Assembly (NCBI GenBank): GCA_025358985.1 | Contig: JANYHQ010000098.1 | Coordinates: 1-7,584 of the forward strand | Reading direction: 5' to 3' | Length of the DNA: 7,584 bases | Origin: Acidimicrobiales bacterium | GTDB taxonomy: Bacteria; Actinomycetota; Acidimicrobiia; Acidimicrobiales; JANYDT01 | Shown here: positions 1 through 6,278 of the stretch, piece after piece | Layout of the letters: each line of letters starts with the position of its first letter | Position numbering within the stretch: position 1 is the stretch's first letter | Position numbers and translations under genes: made by a program | Notes under the pieces: model-generated | Seen by the model: the letters and a program-made list of their open reading frames with translations, nothing else | Told to the model about the DNA's origin: nothing | Database searches by the model: none

Positions 1-137
1 TCGTAGGCCGCCTCGGCCGAGCGGGCGTCGACATACCAGCGGCAGTCAGCCACCACCAGATCGGTGTCGCCGAGATGGGCGGCGAGCCACTCGGGGCTCA
101 CGATGGAGGAGGCGGGATCGTGCACGGTGAGCAGCAT
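1..137 (-). CDS. Rhodanese-type sulfurtransferase, N-terminal part (cut by window start)
   Basis: Only the first 45 codons are present; the gene runs off the left edge. It starts at an ATG (135-137) and reads MLLTVHDPASSIVSPEWLAA, followed by a stretch containing LGDTDLVVADCRWY and ARSAEAAYD. The pattern 'V(S)xEWLAxHLGDxDLVVxDCRWY' is characteristic of the N-terminal rhodanese domain of thiosulfate/3-mercaptopyruvate sulfurtransferases. These move sulfane sulfur to cyanide or other thiophilic acceptors. The catalytic cysteine normally lies in the second domain, so activity cannot be judged here. No in-frame alternative start lies just upstream, and no clear Shine-Dalgarno sequence sits at normal spacing; a G-rich AGGGGGG is about 22 bases away, too far. 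The gap to the zwf stop is 73 bp on the same strand, so co-transcription with zwf is possible but unproven. Family assignment is fairly sure; the exact substrate is unknown. Confidence 0.72.
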   Translation of the reverse strand, partial: MLLTVHDPASSIVSPEWLAAHLGDTDLVVADCRWYVDARSAEAAY

Positions 138-210
138 ACGAACACTGCATCGACACGTGATGGACCCCCCTAAAGCACGTCCTGCCTGGGGCGGGGGATG
201 AGCTGAAAGG

Positions 211-1797
211 TTAGGGCTGGCGCCACTTCCGGCCGCTGCGGTCGATGAGGCGATCGGCTTCCCCCGGACCCCAGGTACCGGCGGGATACATGGCCACCGG
301 GAAGTCCGGATCGGCGAACGCGTTGAGCATGGGGGTGACGATGCGCCACGCCTCGTGCACTTCGTCCGTGCGGATGAACAGGGTTTGATCGCCGAGCAGC
401 GCGTCGAGGAGCAGCCGCTCATAGCCATCAAGATCTTCTTCGGTGAACTGCTTGTCGTATTCAAAGTCCATGGACGTGGTGCGAACCTGGAAGGCCTGCC
501 CCGGAACCTTGGCCCCGAATCGTAACGAGATTCCTTCGTCGGGCTGGATACGCACGATGAGTGAGTTGGGTTCCAGCTTCTTGGCCGTCTTGGCGGCAAA
601 GGCCAGGTGCGGTGCGGCCCGGAAGTGCATCACCACTTCGGTGACTCGTTTGGGGAGTCGTTTGCCAGTACGCAGATAAATGGGCACACCGGCCCACCGC
701 CAGTTGTCCACCACGAGTTGTACCGCCAGGTACGTCTCCGTGGTGGAGTTGGGGTTGACCCCCTCCTCGTGGCGATAGGCCACTGCCTTCTCGCCCTCCA
801 CCAATCCGGCGCTGTACTGCCCCCGTACCACCGACGATTCCACATCGCGATCACTCATGGTGACCACCGCCTTGAGCGCCTTGACCTTCTCGTCACGAAT
901 GCCGTTGGGGTCCATGGACGAGGGGGGTTCCATGAGCGTCAATGCCACCACCTGCATCACATGGTTTTGCACGATGTCGCGCAACGCCCCAGCCTCTTCG
1001 TAGAAACCGCCGCGGTGCCCCACACCCAATGTTTCGGCCACGGTGATCTCTACATGATCAACGTAGTTACGATTCCACAGCGGCTCGAAGATGGCATTAG
1101 AGAAACGCAGAGCCAACAGGTTTTGCACGGTCTCCTTTCCCAGGTAATGATCGATGCGGTACACCTGCGACTCGTCGAAGCCGGAGTGAACAATCTCGTC
1201 GAGGGCCACCGCCGACGCCATGTCTCGACCGTACGGTTTTTCGATGATGACCCTGGCAAAGGCCCCTTCGGCGTGGGCGTGGTTGAGCCCGGCATCGCGT
1301 AGACCGCCCACCAGAATGGGAAACGTGCTGGGAGGCGCAGCGAAGTAATACAGGCGGTTGCCGGTGACCGTGGTGGCACCCGACGGTGCAATGAACTGGC
1401 CCTCGATTTGCTCCAGCACACTGCGTAGACGGCTGAACGTCTCGGGGTGGTCGTACTCGCCGGTGATGTATCGGAACCGTTTGGTGACCGTGGCCCAATC
1501 GTCGGGCGGATTCTCCACGGCGGTAGCCATACGCGACTGGAAATCTTCGTCCGTCATCTCCGTACGAGCCACGCCCACCACCGCAAATGACGGGCCCAAA
1601 AACCCGCGATGGATGAGTTCGGCCAAGGCTGGCATGAGCTTGCGACTGGTGAGATCACCGGAGGCGCCGAAGATCACCAGTGTGCTGGCGGGGGCAATGA
1701 CGCCGCCGTTGTTGCCTGCAGTGTCGGATTGCATGCTGGTGACGGGGACAGCGATTGCTCCGGCTGTGTCCACGGTTGAGCTCACGATTGGGCTCAC
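211..1797 (-). CDS. zwf: Glucose-6-phosphate 1-dehydrogenase
   Basis: Oxidises glucose-6-phosphate to 6-phosphogluconolactone with NADP+, the entry step of the oxidative pentose phosphate pathway in the cytoplasm. The 528-residue product has the Rossmann motif GASGDLTSRKL (44-54), the substrate signature RIDHYLGKE (214-222) and EKPYG (186-190). By family alignment H217 and H279 (in VQNHVMQ) are the catalytic histidines. R78 in GVARTEM matches the arginine that binds the NADP 2'-phosphate in related enzymes, and RTGKRLPKR (376-384) is also conserved. The GTG start (1795-1797) overlaps the tal TGA as GTGA, so translation is probably coupled; no strong separate ribosome binding site is visible. 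About 35 weakly conserved Ala/Thr/Ser-rich residues precede the first strand, making the protein longer than typical, so a later in-frame start (GTG codons 5 and 9, or Met22) cannot be excluded. The protein contains no cysteine. opcA, a common downstream partner in actinobacteria, is absent. Confidence 0.97.
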   Translation of the reverse strand: MSPIVSSTVDTAGAIAVPVTSMQSDTAGNNGGVIAPASTLVIFGASGDLTSRKLMPALAELIHRGFLGPSFAVVGVARTEMTDEDFQSRMATAVENPPDDWATVTKRFRYITGEYDHPETFSRLRSVLEQIEGQFIAPSGATTVTGNRLYYFAAPPSTFPILVGGLRDAGLNHAHAEGAFARVIIEKPYGRDMASAVALDEIVHSGFDESQVYRIDHYLGKETVQNLLALRFSNAIFEPLWNRNYVDHVEITVAETLGVGHRGGFYEEAGALRDIVQNHVMQVVALTLMEPPSSMDPNGIRDEKVKALKAVVTMSDRDVESSVVRGQYSAGLVEGEKAVAYRHEEGVNPNSTTETYLAVQLVVDNWRWAGVPIYLRTGKRLPKRVTEVVMHFRAAPHLAFAAKTAKKLEPNSLIVRIQPDEGISLRFGAKVPGQAFQVRTTSMDFEYDKQFTEEDLDGYERLLLDALLGDQTLFIRTDEVHEAWRIVTPMLNAFADPDFPVAMYPAGTWGPGEADRLIDRSGRKWRQP

Positions 1798-2912
1798 GCC
1801 TTGGCGCGCAGTTGAGCGCCGCGCTCCTCCAACGTGGACAGCAGTTCCTCGAAGCTCTTCACGAACGAGGCGACCCCTTCGTGCTCCAAGGTCAACGCCA
1901 CATCATCCATGTCGATACCTTCAGCGCGCAGACCATTCATGGTGGCAAAGGCGTTGGCCACTGCTTCCACCTCATCAATGGTGCGGGCCAAAGTGCCGTG
2001 GTTGTCGAAGGCTTCCAGTGTGGCGTCGGGCAAGGTGTTCACCGACTGCGGACCAATGAGCGAATCCACATACAATGTGTCGGGAAACGCCGGATTCTTG
2101 GTGGAAGTACTGGCCCATAGCGGACGTTGCGGCCGGGCACCATGGGCGGCCAGTCGCTCCCATCGGGGACCACTGAAGCGTTGATTGAACAAGTGATACG
2201 CCAACACCGCCTGAGCAATGGCGGCCCGGCCGCGCAACGCCAGTGCGCCTGGGGTGCCCGCCTTCTCCAACCGACGATCTACTTCGGTGTCCACCCGAGA
2301 CACGAAGAACGACGCCACACTGGCGGTGCCCGACAAATCCGTGGTTCCTCCCTCCAGCAGACGCTCCAAGCCATGGATATAGGCCTCCATCACCGCGTCG
2401 TAGCGCTCGATACTGAAGATGAGCGTGACGTTGATGTTGCGCCCTTCGGCGATCATTTCCTCGATGGCTGGCACTCCGGCGGCGGTGGCAGGAATCTTCA
2501 CCATCAGGTTGGCCAAGTGCAGGGTGGTATGCAAATGGCGGGCGGCGGCCGAGGTGGCGGCGGTGTTGTCGGCCAGCAGCGGCGACACCTCCAGCGACAC
2601 ATATCCATCTACGCCGGCGCTGGCGGTATGGACGGGGGCGAGGATGGCACAGGCGGCGGTGACATCGTGGCCAACCAGGGCCCAGTAGGCATCCTCAGTG
2701 GAGGAGCCAGCGGCGATGGCGGCGGCGTACTGCTCGTCGTAGTCCTGACTTCCGGAGATGGCCTTCTGGAAGATGGTGGGGTTGGACGTGACCCCACGAA
2801 CGCCGCGTTCCACCAGCGTGGCCAGGCCACCGTCGGCGAGAAACGATCGCTTGAGGTTGTCGATCCACGGGCTCTGTCCGTGAACCTTGGAGAGATCGAG
2901 CAGACGGGTCAT
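1794..2912 (-). CDS. tal: Transaldolase
   Basis: Transfers a dihydroxyacetone unit between sedoheptulose-7-phosphate and glyceraldehyde-3-phosphate in the non-oxidative pentose phosphate pathway. The product is 372 residues, the usual length for the longer actinobacterial transaldolases. Visible signatures are GVTSNPTIF (40-48) and LMVKIPATAAGVPAI (136-150), in which K139 is the expected Schiff-base lysine. The (beta/alpha)8-barrel residues D18 (WIDNLKR), N44, E108 (VSLEVSP) and N161/T163 (NINVTLIFS) match active-site positions of the E. coli enzyme. The ATG start is supported by GAAAGGA seven bases upstream. The gene lies 74 bp after the tkt stop and overlaps zwf by 4 bases, so it is the middle gene of a tkt-tal-zwf operon. 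There is no sign of truncation or of a fused phosphoglucose isomerase domain. Confidence 0.97.
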   Translation of the reverse strand: MTRLLDLSKVHGQSPWIDNLKRSFLADGGLATLVERGVRGVTSNPTIFQKAISGSQDYDEQYAAAIAAGSSTEDAYWALVGHDVTAACAILAPVHTASAGVDGYVSLEVSPLLADNTAATSAAARHLHTTLHLANLMVKIPATAAGVPAIEEMIAEGRNINVTLIFSIERYDAVMEAYIHGLERLLEGGTTDLSGTASVASFFVSRVDTEVDRRLEKAGTPGALALRGRAAIAQAVLAYHLFNQRFSGPRWERLAAHGARPQRPLWASTSTKNPAFPDTLYVDSLIGPQSVNTLPDATLEAFDNHGTLARTIDEVEAVANAFATMNGLRAEGIDMDDVALTLEHEGVASFVKSFEELLSTLEERGAQLRAKA

Positions 2913-2919
2913 GGTGTGG

Positions 2920-2926
2920 TCCTTTC
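2920..2926 (-). promoter_or_regulatory. Ribosome binding site of tal
   Basis: On the minus strand GAAAGGA lies seven bases before the ATG at 2912. It supports that start and shows that tal can be initiated independently of tkt, unlike zwf, which has no comparable site. Confidence 0.7.
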
Positions 2927-2948
2927 GTGACCGGGCGTAGCTGGCGTG

Positions 2949-2984
2949 TCAGAGTTCATCTTCGGAGTCATCTTCAGAGTTCAT
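2949..2984 (-). CDS. Possible 11-residue micro-ORF between tkt and tal
   Basis: Two bases after the tkt TGA, an ATG opens a short frame reading MNSEDDSEDEL and ending in TGA, 36 bp before the tal ATG. It ends in EDEL, the same residues as transketolase, because it is built from copies of the repeat that encodes the tkt tail. It is in the -1 frame relative to tkt. Ribosomes finishing tkt could restart here because of the closeness of stop and start, but no Shine-Dalgarno sequence of its own is visible. It may equally be a non-coding by-product of repeat expansion. I do not propose a function. Confidence 0.2.
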   Translation of the reverse strand: MNSEDDSEDEL

Positions 2985-3001
2985 TTTCAGAGTTCGTCTT
3001 C
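2951..3001 (-). repeat. Four-copy imperfect 13-bp tandem repeat across the tkt stop codon
   Basis: Read on the minus strand the units are GAAGACGAACTCT (2989-3001), GAAAATGAACTCT (2976-2988), GAAGATGACTCC (2964-2975, one base shorter) and GAAGATGAACTCT (2951-2963), followed by GA. The first unit encodes the EDEL end of transketolase and its TGA straddles the boundary with the second. The period is not a multiple of three, so each copy presents a different frame. This looks like slipped-strand duplication of the acidic 3' end of tkt. Confidence 0.9.
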
Positions 3002-4996
3002 ATCACCTTCGAGGAGCAGCAGGGCGGCTTCCACCACGGAGTCGGCGTCGAAGCCGTACTCCGACATGAGCCGATCGGCGGGGGCCGATGCTCCCCAGGT
3101 GTCGACGGTGACGGTGAGATCGGCGAAGCGCTCCCATCCCATCGAAGACCCCATTTCACAGGCCACCACCGGCACGTCGGCTGGAAACACCTGCTCCTGG
3201 TATTCCTCGTCGGTGGCCTCGAACAGGTCCCAGGATGGCATGGACACCACCTGCGTGTCGTAACCCTCTTCGCTCAGGCGTTTGGCCGCCTCCACGCAGT
3301 GCTGCACTTCGGTACCGGTACCCACCAACACAATGTCGGGCACATCTCCGGTGGGGTCCACCAGCACGTAGGCACCGCGCTCCACACCGGCGATGGCACG
3401 CTCTGCGGTACCTGCCAGGACGGGCGACTTCTGCCGGGCGAGGATGAGTGCGGTGGGACCGGTTTCGGCCCAGATGGCCACCCGCCATGCGGCCGCCACC
3501 TCGTTGGCATCGGCAGGCCGGATCATCCGTAGATCGGGCATGGCCCGCAACGACGCCAACTGTTCGATCGGTTGATGGGTGGGGCCGTCCTCGCCGACGC
3601 CGATGGAATCGTGCGTCCAGGAGTAGATGACCCGGGCCTTCTGGATGGCGGCCACCCGCACCGCACCACGCATGTAGTCGCTGAAGACGAAGAAGGTACC
3701 GCCCACCGGCAGGATGCCACCGTGGGCCGCCATGCCGCTCATGATGGCCCCCATGCCGTGCTCGCGGATACCGAAATGCAACAGGCGACCCTCCGGCGAA
3801 CTGGCACTGAACGCCGTGCCCCCTTTGATCATGGTGCCGGTGTTGCCGGTGAGATCAGCCCCTCCGGCCATGAGTGCGGGGACGCTGGGAATGAGCGCGT
3901 TGAGGCATTCACCGGACGCCACCCGGGTGGCCACGTCCTTGCCGGCTTCGTATGTGGGCAGATTATTGGTCCATCCCGCCAACGGTCGGCCGGCCATACA
4001 TGTTTCGAACACCTCCCGGTCAACGTGGGCGGCCAAGCGCTTGTCCCACTCCGCCGCCGCTGATGACCCTCGCACTCCGGCTCGGTGATAGCTCTCGGCC
4101 ACGTCGGGGGCAATGAAGAAGTCTTCTGGGGGCATGTTGAGAATGACCTTGGTGGCAGCCACCTCCTCCACTCCCAACGGCTCACCATGGGCTGCCGACG
4201 TGTCGGTTTTGTGCGGTGACGGATAGCCGATATGGCTACGCAGTCTGATGAACGTGGGCTTGTCGGTGACGCCTTGGGCGCGACGCACCGCCGCCTCGAG
4301 GACGTCAAGGTCGTTGGCCACCTCGCCAATTTCGTCCACATCCCAGCCGTATGAACGAAAGCGCATCCCAGCGTCGTCGGTGTAGGCCAACTCGGTGGGA
4401 CCGTCGATGGTGATGTGGTTGTCGTCGTAGACACAGATGAGTTTGCCCAGGCCGAGGTGACCAGCCAGCGACGCCGCCTCGTGGCTGATGCCTTCCATGA
4501 GGTCACCATCGCTGACGATGACAAAGGTGAAGTGATCGCACACCTCGGCGCCGAATCGGGCCCGAAGATTGGCCTCCGCCATGGCCATACCCACCGCATT
4601 GCCCAGGCCTTGTCCCAACGGACCGGTGGTGACTTCCACGCCGTCGGTGTGCCCACGCTCGGGATGACCAGGCGTGAGGCTGCCCCACTGACGGAACCGT
4701 TTCAGATCCTCCAGTCCCAGCTTGTATCCCGTGAGATGGAGCATCGAATACAGCAGAACCGAGGCATGTCCGCATGACAGGACGAAGCGGTCGCGGTCAA
4801 ACCAGTCAGAGCGTGACGAGTCGTACTTCATGATGCGTGTCCACAACACGTGGGCCAACGGCGACAAGGCCATGGCCGTACCGGGATGACCAGCGCCAGC
4901 CCGTTGCACCGCATCCATCGACAGTCCTCGGATGGTGTTCACCGCCCGCTGGTCCAGATCCGGATCCAGCGTCGCCGGGGTTGCCTCATCGGCCAC
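2987..4996 (-). CDS. tkt: Transketolase
   Basis: Thiamine diphosphate enzyme that moves two-carbon ketol units between sugar phosphates, linking pentose phosphates to glycolysis. The 669-residue product has normal length and three-domain order. The ThDP/Mg region contains GHPG (36-39), GHAS (76-79), GPLGQG (125-130), the GDG-type motif SDGDLMEG (162-169) and N193. Other motifs are HGEPLG (270-275), REHGM with catalytic E412 (411-415), HDSIGVGEDGPTHQP (462-476) and a C-terminal domain from about 545. The segment DLTGNTGT (381-388) differs from the more usual DLxxSNxT. The GTG start is fixed by AAGGAG six bases upstream; an ATG 24 bases further up opens a different frame that stops after nine codons. 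It is the first gene of the tkt-tal-zwf operon. The protein ends in an acidic tail, EGDEDEL, encoded in a 13-bp tandem repeat that continues past the stop. Confidence 0.98.
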   Translation of the reverse strand: MADEATPATLDPDLDQRAVNTIRGLSMDAVQRAGAGHPGTAMALSPLAHVLWTRIMKYDSSRSDWFDRDRFVLSCGHASVLLYSMLHLTGYKLGLEDLKRFRQWGSLTPGHPERGHTDGVEVTTGPLGQGLGNAVGMAMAEANLRARFGAEVCDHFTFVIVSDGDLMEGISHEAASLAGHLGLGKLICVYDDNHITIDGPTELAYTDDAGMRFRSYGWDVDEIGEVANDLDVLEAAVRRAQGVTDKPTFIRLRSHIGYPSPHKTDTSAAHGEPLGVEEVAATKVILNMPPEDFFIAPDVAESYHRAGVRGSSAAAEWDKRLAAHVDREVFETCMAGRPLAGWTNNLPTYEAGKDVATRVASGECLNALIPSVPALMAGGADLTGNTGTMIKGGTAFSASSPEGRLLHFGIREHGMGAIMSGMAAHGGILPVGGTFFVFSDYMRGAVRVAAIQKARVIYSWTHDSIGVGEDGPTHQPIEQLASLRAMPDLRMIRPADANEVAAAWRVAIWAETGPTALILARQKSPVLAGTAERAIAGVERGAYVLVDPTGDVPDIVLVGTGTEVQHCVEAAKRLSEEGYDTQVVSMPSWDLFEATDEEYQEQVFPADVPVVACEMGSSMGWERFADLTVTVDTWGASAPADRLMSEYGFDADSVVEAALLLLEGDEDEL

Positions 4997-5002
4997 GGGG
5001 AA

Positions 5003-5008
5003 CTCCTT
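5003..5008 (-). promoter_or_regulatory. Ribosome binding site of tkt (sets a GTG start)
   Basis: AAGGAG on the minus strand is followed by six bases and the GTG at 4994-4996. This strong site chooses the GTG over a nearby upstream ATG, which overlaps the site region and is out of frame. Confidence 0.8.
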
Positions 5009-5056
5009 GAGTCATGGGGGTTGAGTGATCTGGCCTCGCAGTTCGCGACCGCGCCC

Positions 5057-5062
5057 ACCCTA
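5057..5062 (-). promoter_or_regulatory. Weak candidate -10 element for the tkt operon
   Basis: On the minus strand TAGGGT (inside TGATTAGGGT) fits the loose actinobacterial TAnnnT pattern and would place transcription start about 54 bases before the tkt GTG. No good -35 hexamer is seen at 17 bp spacing. This is a candidate only. Confidence 0.22.
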
Positions 5063-5168
5063 ATCAGGCACCGGACCGCTCGGACACGAACTCCGGTCGG
5101 TCCACCCGCCCGGTGTTACAAAGTGCTCAACTCCACCACTCTCGTATGACGATGACTGTGGGTGAGCT

Positions 5169-5179
5169 GTGTGTCACAC
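5169..5179. promoter_or_regulatory. Short palindrome GTGTG-T-CACAC
   Basis: A perfect inverted repeat with 5-bp arms and a 1-bp centre, 107 bp upstream of the transpeptidase start. It could be a regulator half-site pair, but it is short enough to be chance and I cannot assign a regulator. Confidence 0.22.
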
Positions 5180-5250
5180 GTCGCTGTCTGATGGAAATAC
5201 ACAGGATCCACACAACCAGCGGCCAGAATGACCGCCGTAGATCTGCTGAC

Positions 5251-5262
5251 CGGGAAATCCCG
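5251..5262. promoter_or_regulatory. Short palindrome CGGGA-AA-TCCCG
   Basis: A perfect inverted repeat with 5-bp arms around AA, ending 11 bp before the ribosome binding site of the transpeptidase gene. The 2-base centre is too tight for an RNA hairpin loop, so a DNA operator is more plausible than a structured leader. It may be chance. Confidence 0.25.
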
Positions 5263-5273
5263 TCGGCTCAACC

Positions 5274-5279
5274 AGGAGG
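5274..5279 (+). promoter_or_regulatory. Ribosome binding site of the L,D-transpeptidase gene (decides the start)
   Basis: AGGAGG directly abuts an ATG at 5280, leaving no spacer for that codon. The in-frame GTG at 5286 is six bases away, the ideal distance, so GTG is the likely start and the ATG is probably part of the spacer. Confidence 0.78.
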
Positions 5280-5285
5280 ATGGCA

Positions 5286-6278
5286 GTGTCGGTGGGTGCG
5301 AAGCGCAGGTTGATGGGCTCGACGTTCGGTGGACGTAAGCAGCAGATGGGCCCCACGCAAAAGTACGCCACGCTCGGCCTGATGGCGGTGGCGGCCGTAT
5401 GTGTGCTTGCAGTCAGTGGTGTGGCCCAGGCGCAAACCGACCCGTCCACCACGGTTGCGCCCCCTGTGACGGTGGCCCCAGTGGAGCCCACCACCACCGC
5501 ACCCCTCTTCACCGAGCCCACCGTTGCGCCTACCGTGGTACCACCCACTACCTCGCCAGTCACTACCGTTGCGCCCACCACGTCGTCGCCCCCCGTTGCG
5601 TCCACCTCGGTGCCCGTGACCACCAGCACTGTTCCCGTTCCGGGTATTGCCATTCCCCGAGGCCGTACCCTCAAATCGGGTCGCAGCGGCCCTGACGTGT
5701 TGGCCCTCGAACAGCGTCTGGAAGAGTTGCGCTACGACACCGGCAAAGTCGACGGTAAGTTCGACCAGTCAACGTGGCAGGGTGTGGTGGCGTTCCAGAA
5801 GGTCAACGGTCTCAAACGCACGGGCACCGTCGACGACACCCTGAAGGGGATTATCGAGCAGTCGTTGCTGCCCAGCGGGCTCATCGTCAGTGGGGGACCC
5901 ACTCGCATCGAGGTGGACATCTCGCGCCAAGTGCTGTTCCTCTACAAGGACGGGTCGCTCTACCGGGTGGTATCGGTATCAAGTGGATCTGGAAAGAAGT
6001 ACTGCGATGTGTCCGGCAAGACGGGTGAGCAGGTCTGCGGTGAAGCCACCACCCCACGCGGCAAGTTCCGCATCCAACGCCGCATCCCGGGCTGGCGCGA
6101 AAGTGACCTCGGCAAGCTCTACAACCCCTTGTATTTCACCGGTGGGTTCGCGTTCCACGGGGCGCCCAGTGTGCCCGCCTATCCCGCATCGCATGGGTGC
6201 GTGCGTCTGCCCATGGCCGTGGCCGAGTGGTTCCCGGGCGCCGTGGCCAACGGCACCTCGGTATACGTTTACGACTGA
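5286..6278 (+). CDS. Secreted L,D-transpeptidase with peptidoglycan-binding domain (YkuD family)
   Basis: Predicted exported enzyme that forms 3-3 cross-links or attaches partners to peptidoglycan outside the membrane. Counting from the GTG start (330 residues), a basic N-terminus of about 25 residues precedes a hydrophobic segment (about 27-45) ending in AQA, a likely signal peptidase I site near residue 49. A Thr/Pro/Val-rich spacer (about 51-120) follows, then a PG_binding_1 domain (about 129-186, with DVLALEQRLEEL and KVDGKFDQST) and a YkuD catalytic domain (about 205-330). The active-site motif is SHGCVR (302-307) with catalytic C305 and an upstream conserved histidine in FHGAP (H291). 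Two further cysteines, C240 and C251, flank a short segment before TTPRGKF and could form a disulfide in the exported protein. The gene is divergent from tkt, and its last 10 bp overlap the end of the convergent FIST gene. The exact substrate, and whether the N-terminus is cleaved or stays as an anchor, are not resolved. Confidence 0.93.
   Translation: MSVGAKRRLMGSTFGGRKQQMGPTQKYATLGLMAVAAVCVLAVSGVAQAQTDPSTTVAPPVTVAPVEPTTTAPLFTEPTVAPTVVPPTTSPVTTVAPTTSSPPVASTSVPVTTSTVPVPGIAIPRGRTLKSGRSGPDVLALEQRLEELRYDTGKVDGKFDQSTWQGVVAFQKVNGLKRTGTVDDTLKGIIEQSLLPSGLIVSGGPTRIEVDISRQVLFLYKDGSLYRVVSVSSGSGKKYCDVSGKTGEQVCGEATTPRGKFRIQRRIPGWRESDLGKLYNPLYFTGGFAFHGAPSVPAYPASHGCVRLPMAVAEWFPGAVANGTSVYVYD
5436..5642 (+). 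repeat. Low-complexity Thr/Pro/Val spacer with repeated ACCGTTGCGCC-like units
   Basis: This part of the transpeptidase gene encodes a spacer of almost only Thr, Pro, Val, Ala and Ser. Near-identical DNA pieces recur: CACGGTTGCGCC near 5450, ACCGTTGCGCC near 5520 and near 5565, and CCCGTTGCGTCC near 5592. They encode TVAP-like units. The segment probably spans the wall between membrane and catalytic domains and may vary in length between strains. Confidence 0.7.

Larger units (their letters stand above)
4997..5285. other. Divergent intergenic region between tkt and the L,D-transpeptidase gene
   Basis: This 289-bp stretch must hold the promoter of the minus-strand tkt-tal-zwf operon and that of the plus-strand transpeptidase gene. 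It contains both ribosome binding sites, one weak -10 candidate for tkt and two short palindromes, each listed separately. I see no persuasive pair of -35/-10 boxes on either strand, no riboswitch-like fold and no convincing small gene; short open frames here have no ribosome binding site or recognisable product. Confidence 0.6.

Noticed and set aside
138..210. Possible terminator between zwf and the sulfurtransferase gene
   Set aside because: The 73-bp gap is C/G-rich, but I found no stem with a reasonable loop followed by a T-run on the minus strand.
607..1302. Plus-strand open frame of 231 codons opposite zwf
   Set aside because: Shadow of the zwf codon pattern; His/Gly/Val-rich, with no family resemblance.
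2127..2930. Long plus-strand open frame of 267 codons opposite tal
   Set aside because: It lies wholly opposite tal apart from a few codons, is Gly/His/Arg-rich as expected of a high-GC antisense frame, has no recognisable domain and no ribosome binding site.
2987..2998. C-terminal EDEL of transketolase as an ER-retention-like signal
   Set aside because: The organism is bacterial; the tail is explained by the acidic 13-bp repeat.
2927..3532. Plus-strand open frames opposite the tkt 3' end
   Set aside because: Antisense to conserved transketolase sequence, His/Gly-rich, with no supporting signals.
3829..4656. Minus-strand open frame of 275 codons inside tkt
   Set aside because: Same-strand out-of-frame reading of tkt, rich in Arg, Ser, Thr, Trp and Pro; the in-frame protein is an unambiguous transketolase.
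5174..5674. Minus-strand Val/Gly/Thr-rich open frame opposite the transpeptidase signal peptide and spacer
   Set aside because: It is the antisense of the Thr/Pro/Val low-complexity coding region; low-complexity DNA gives open frames on both strands.
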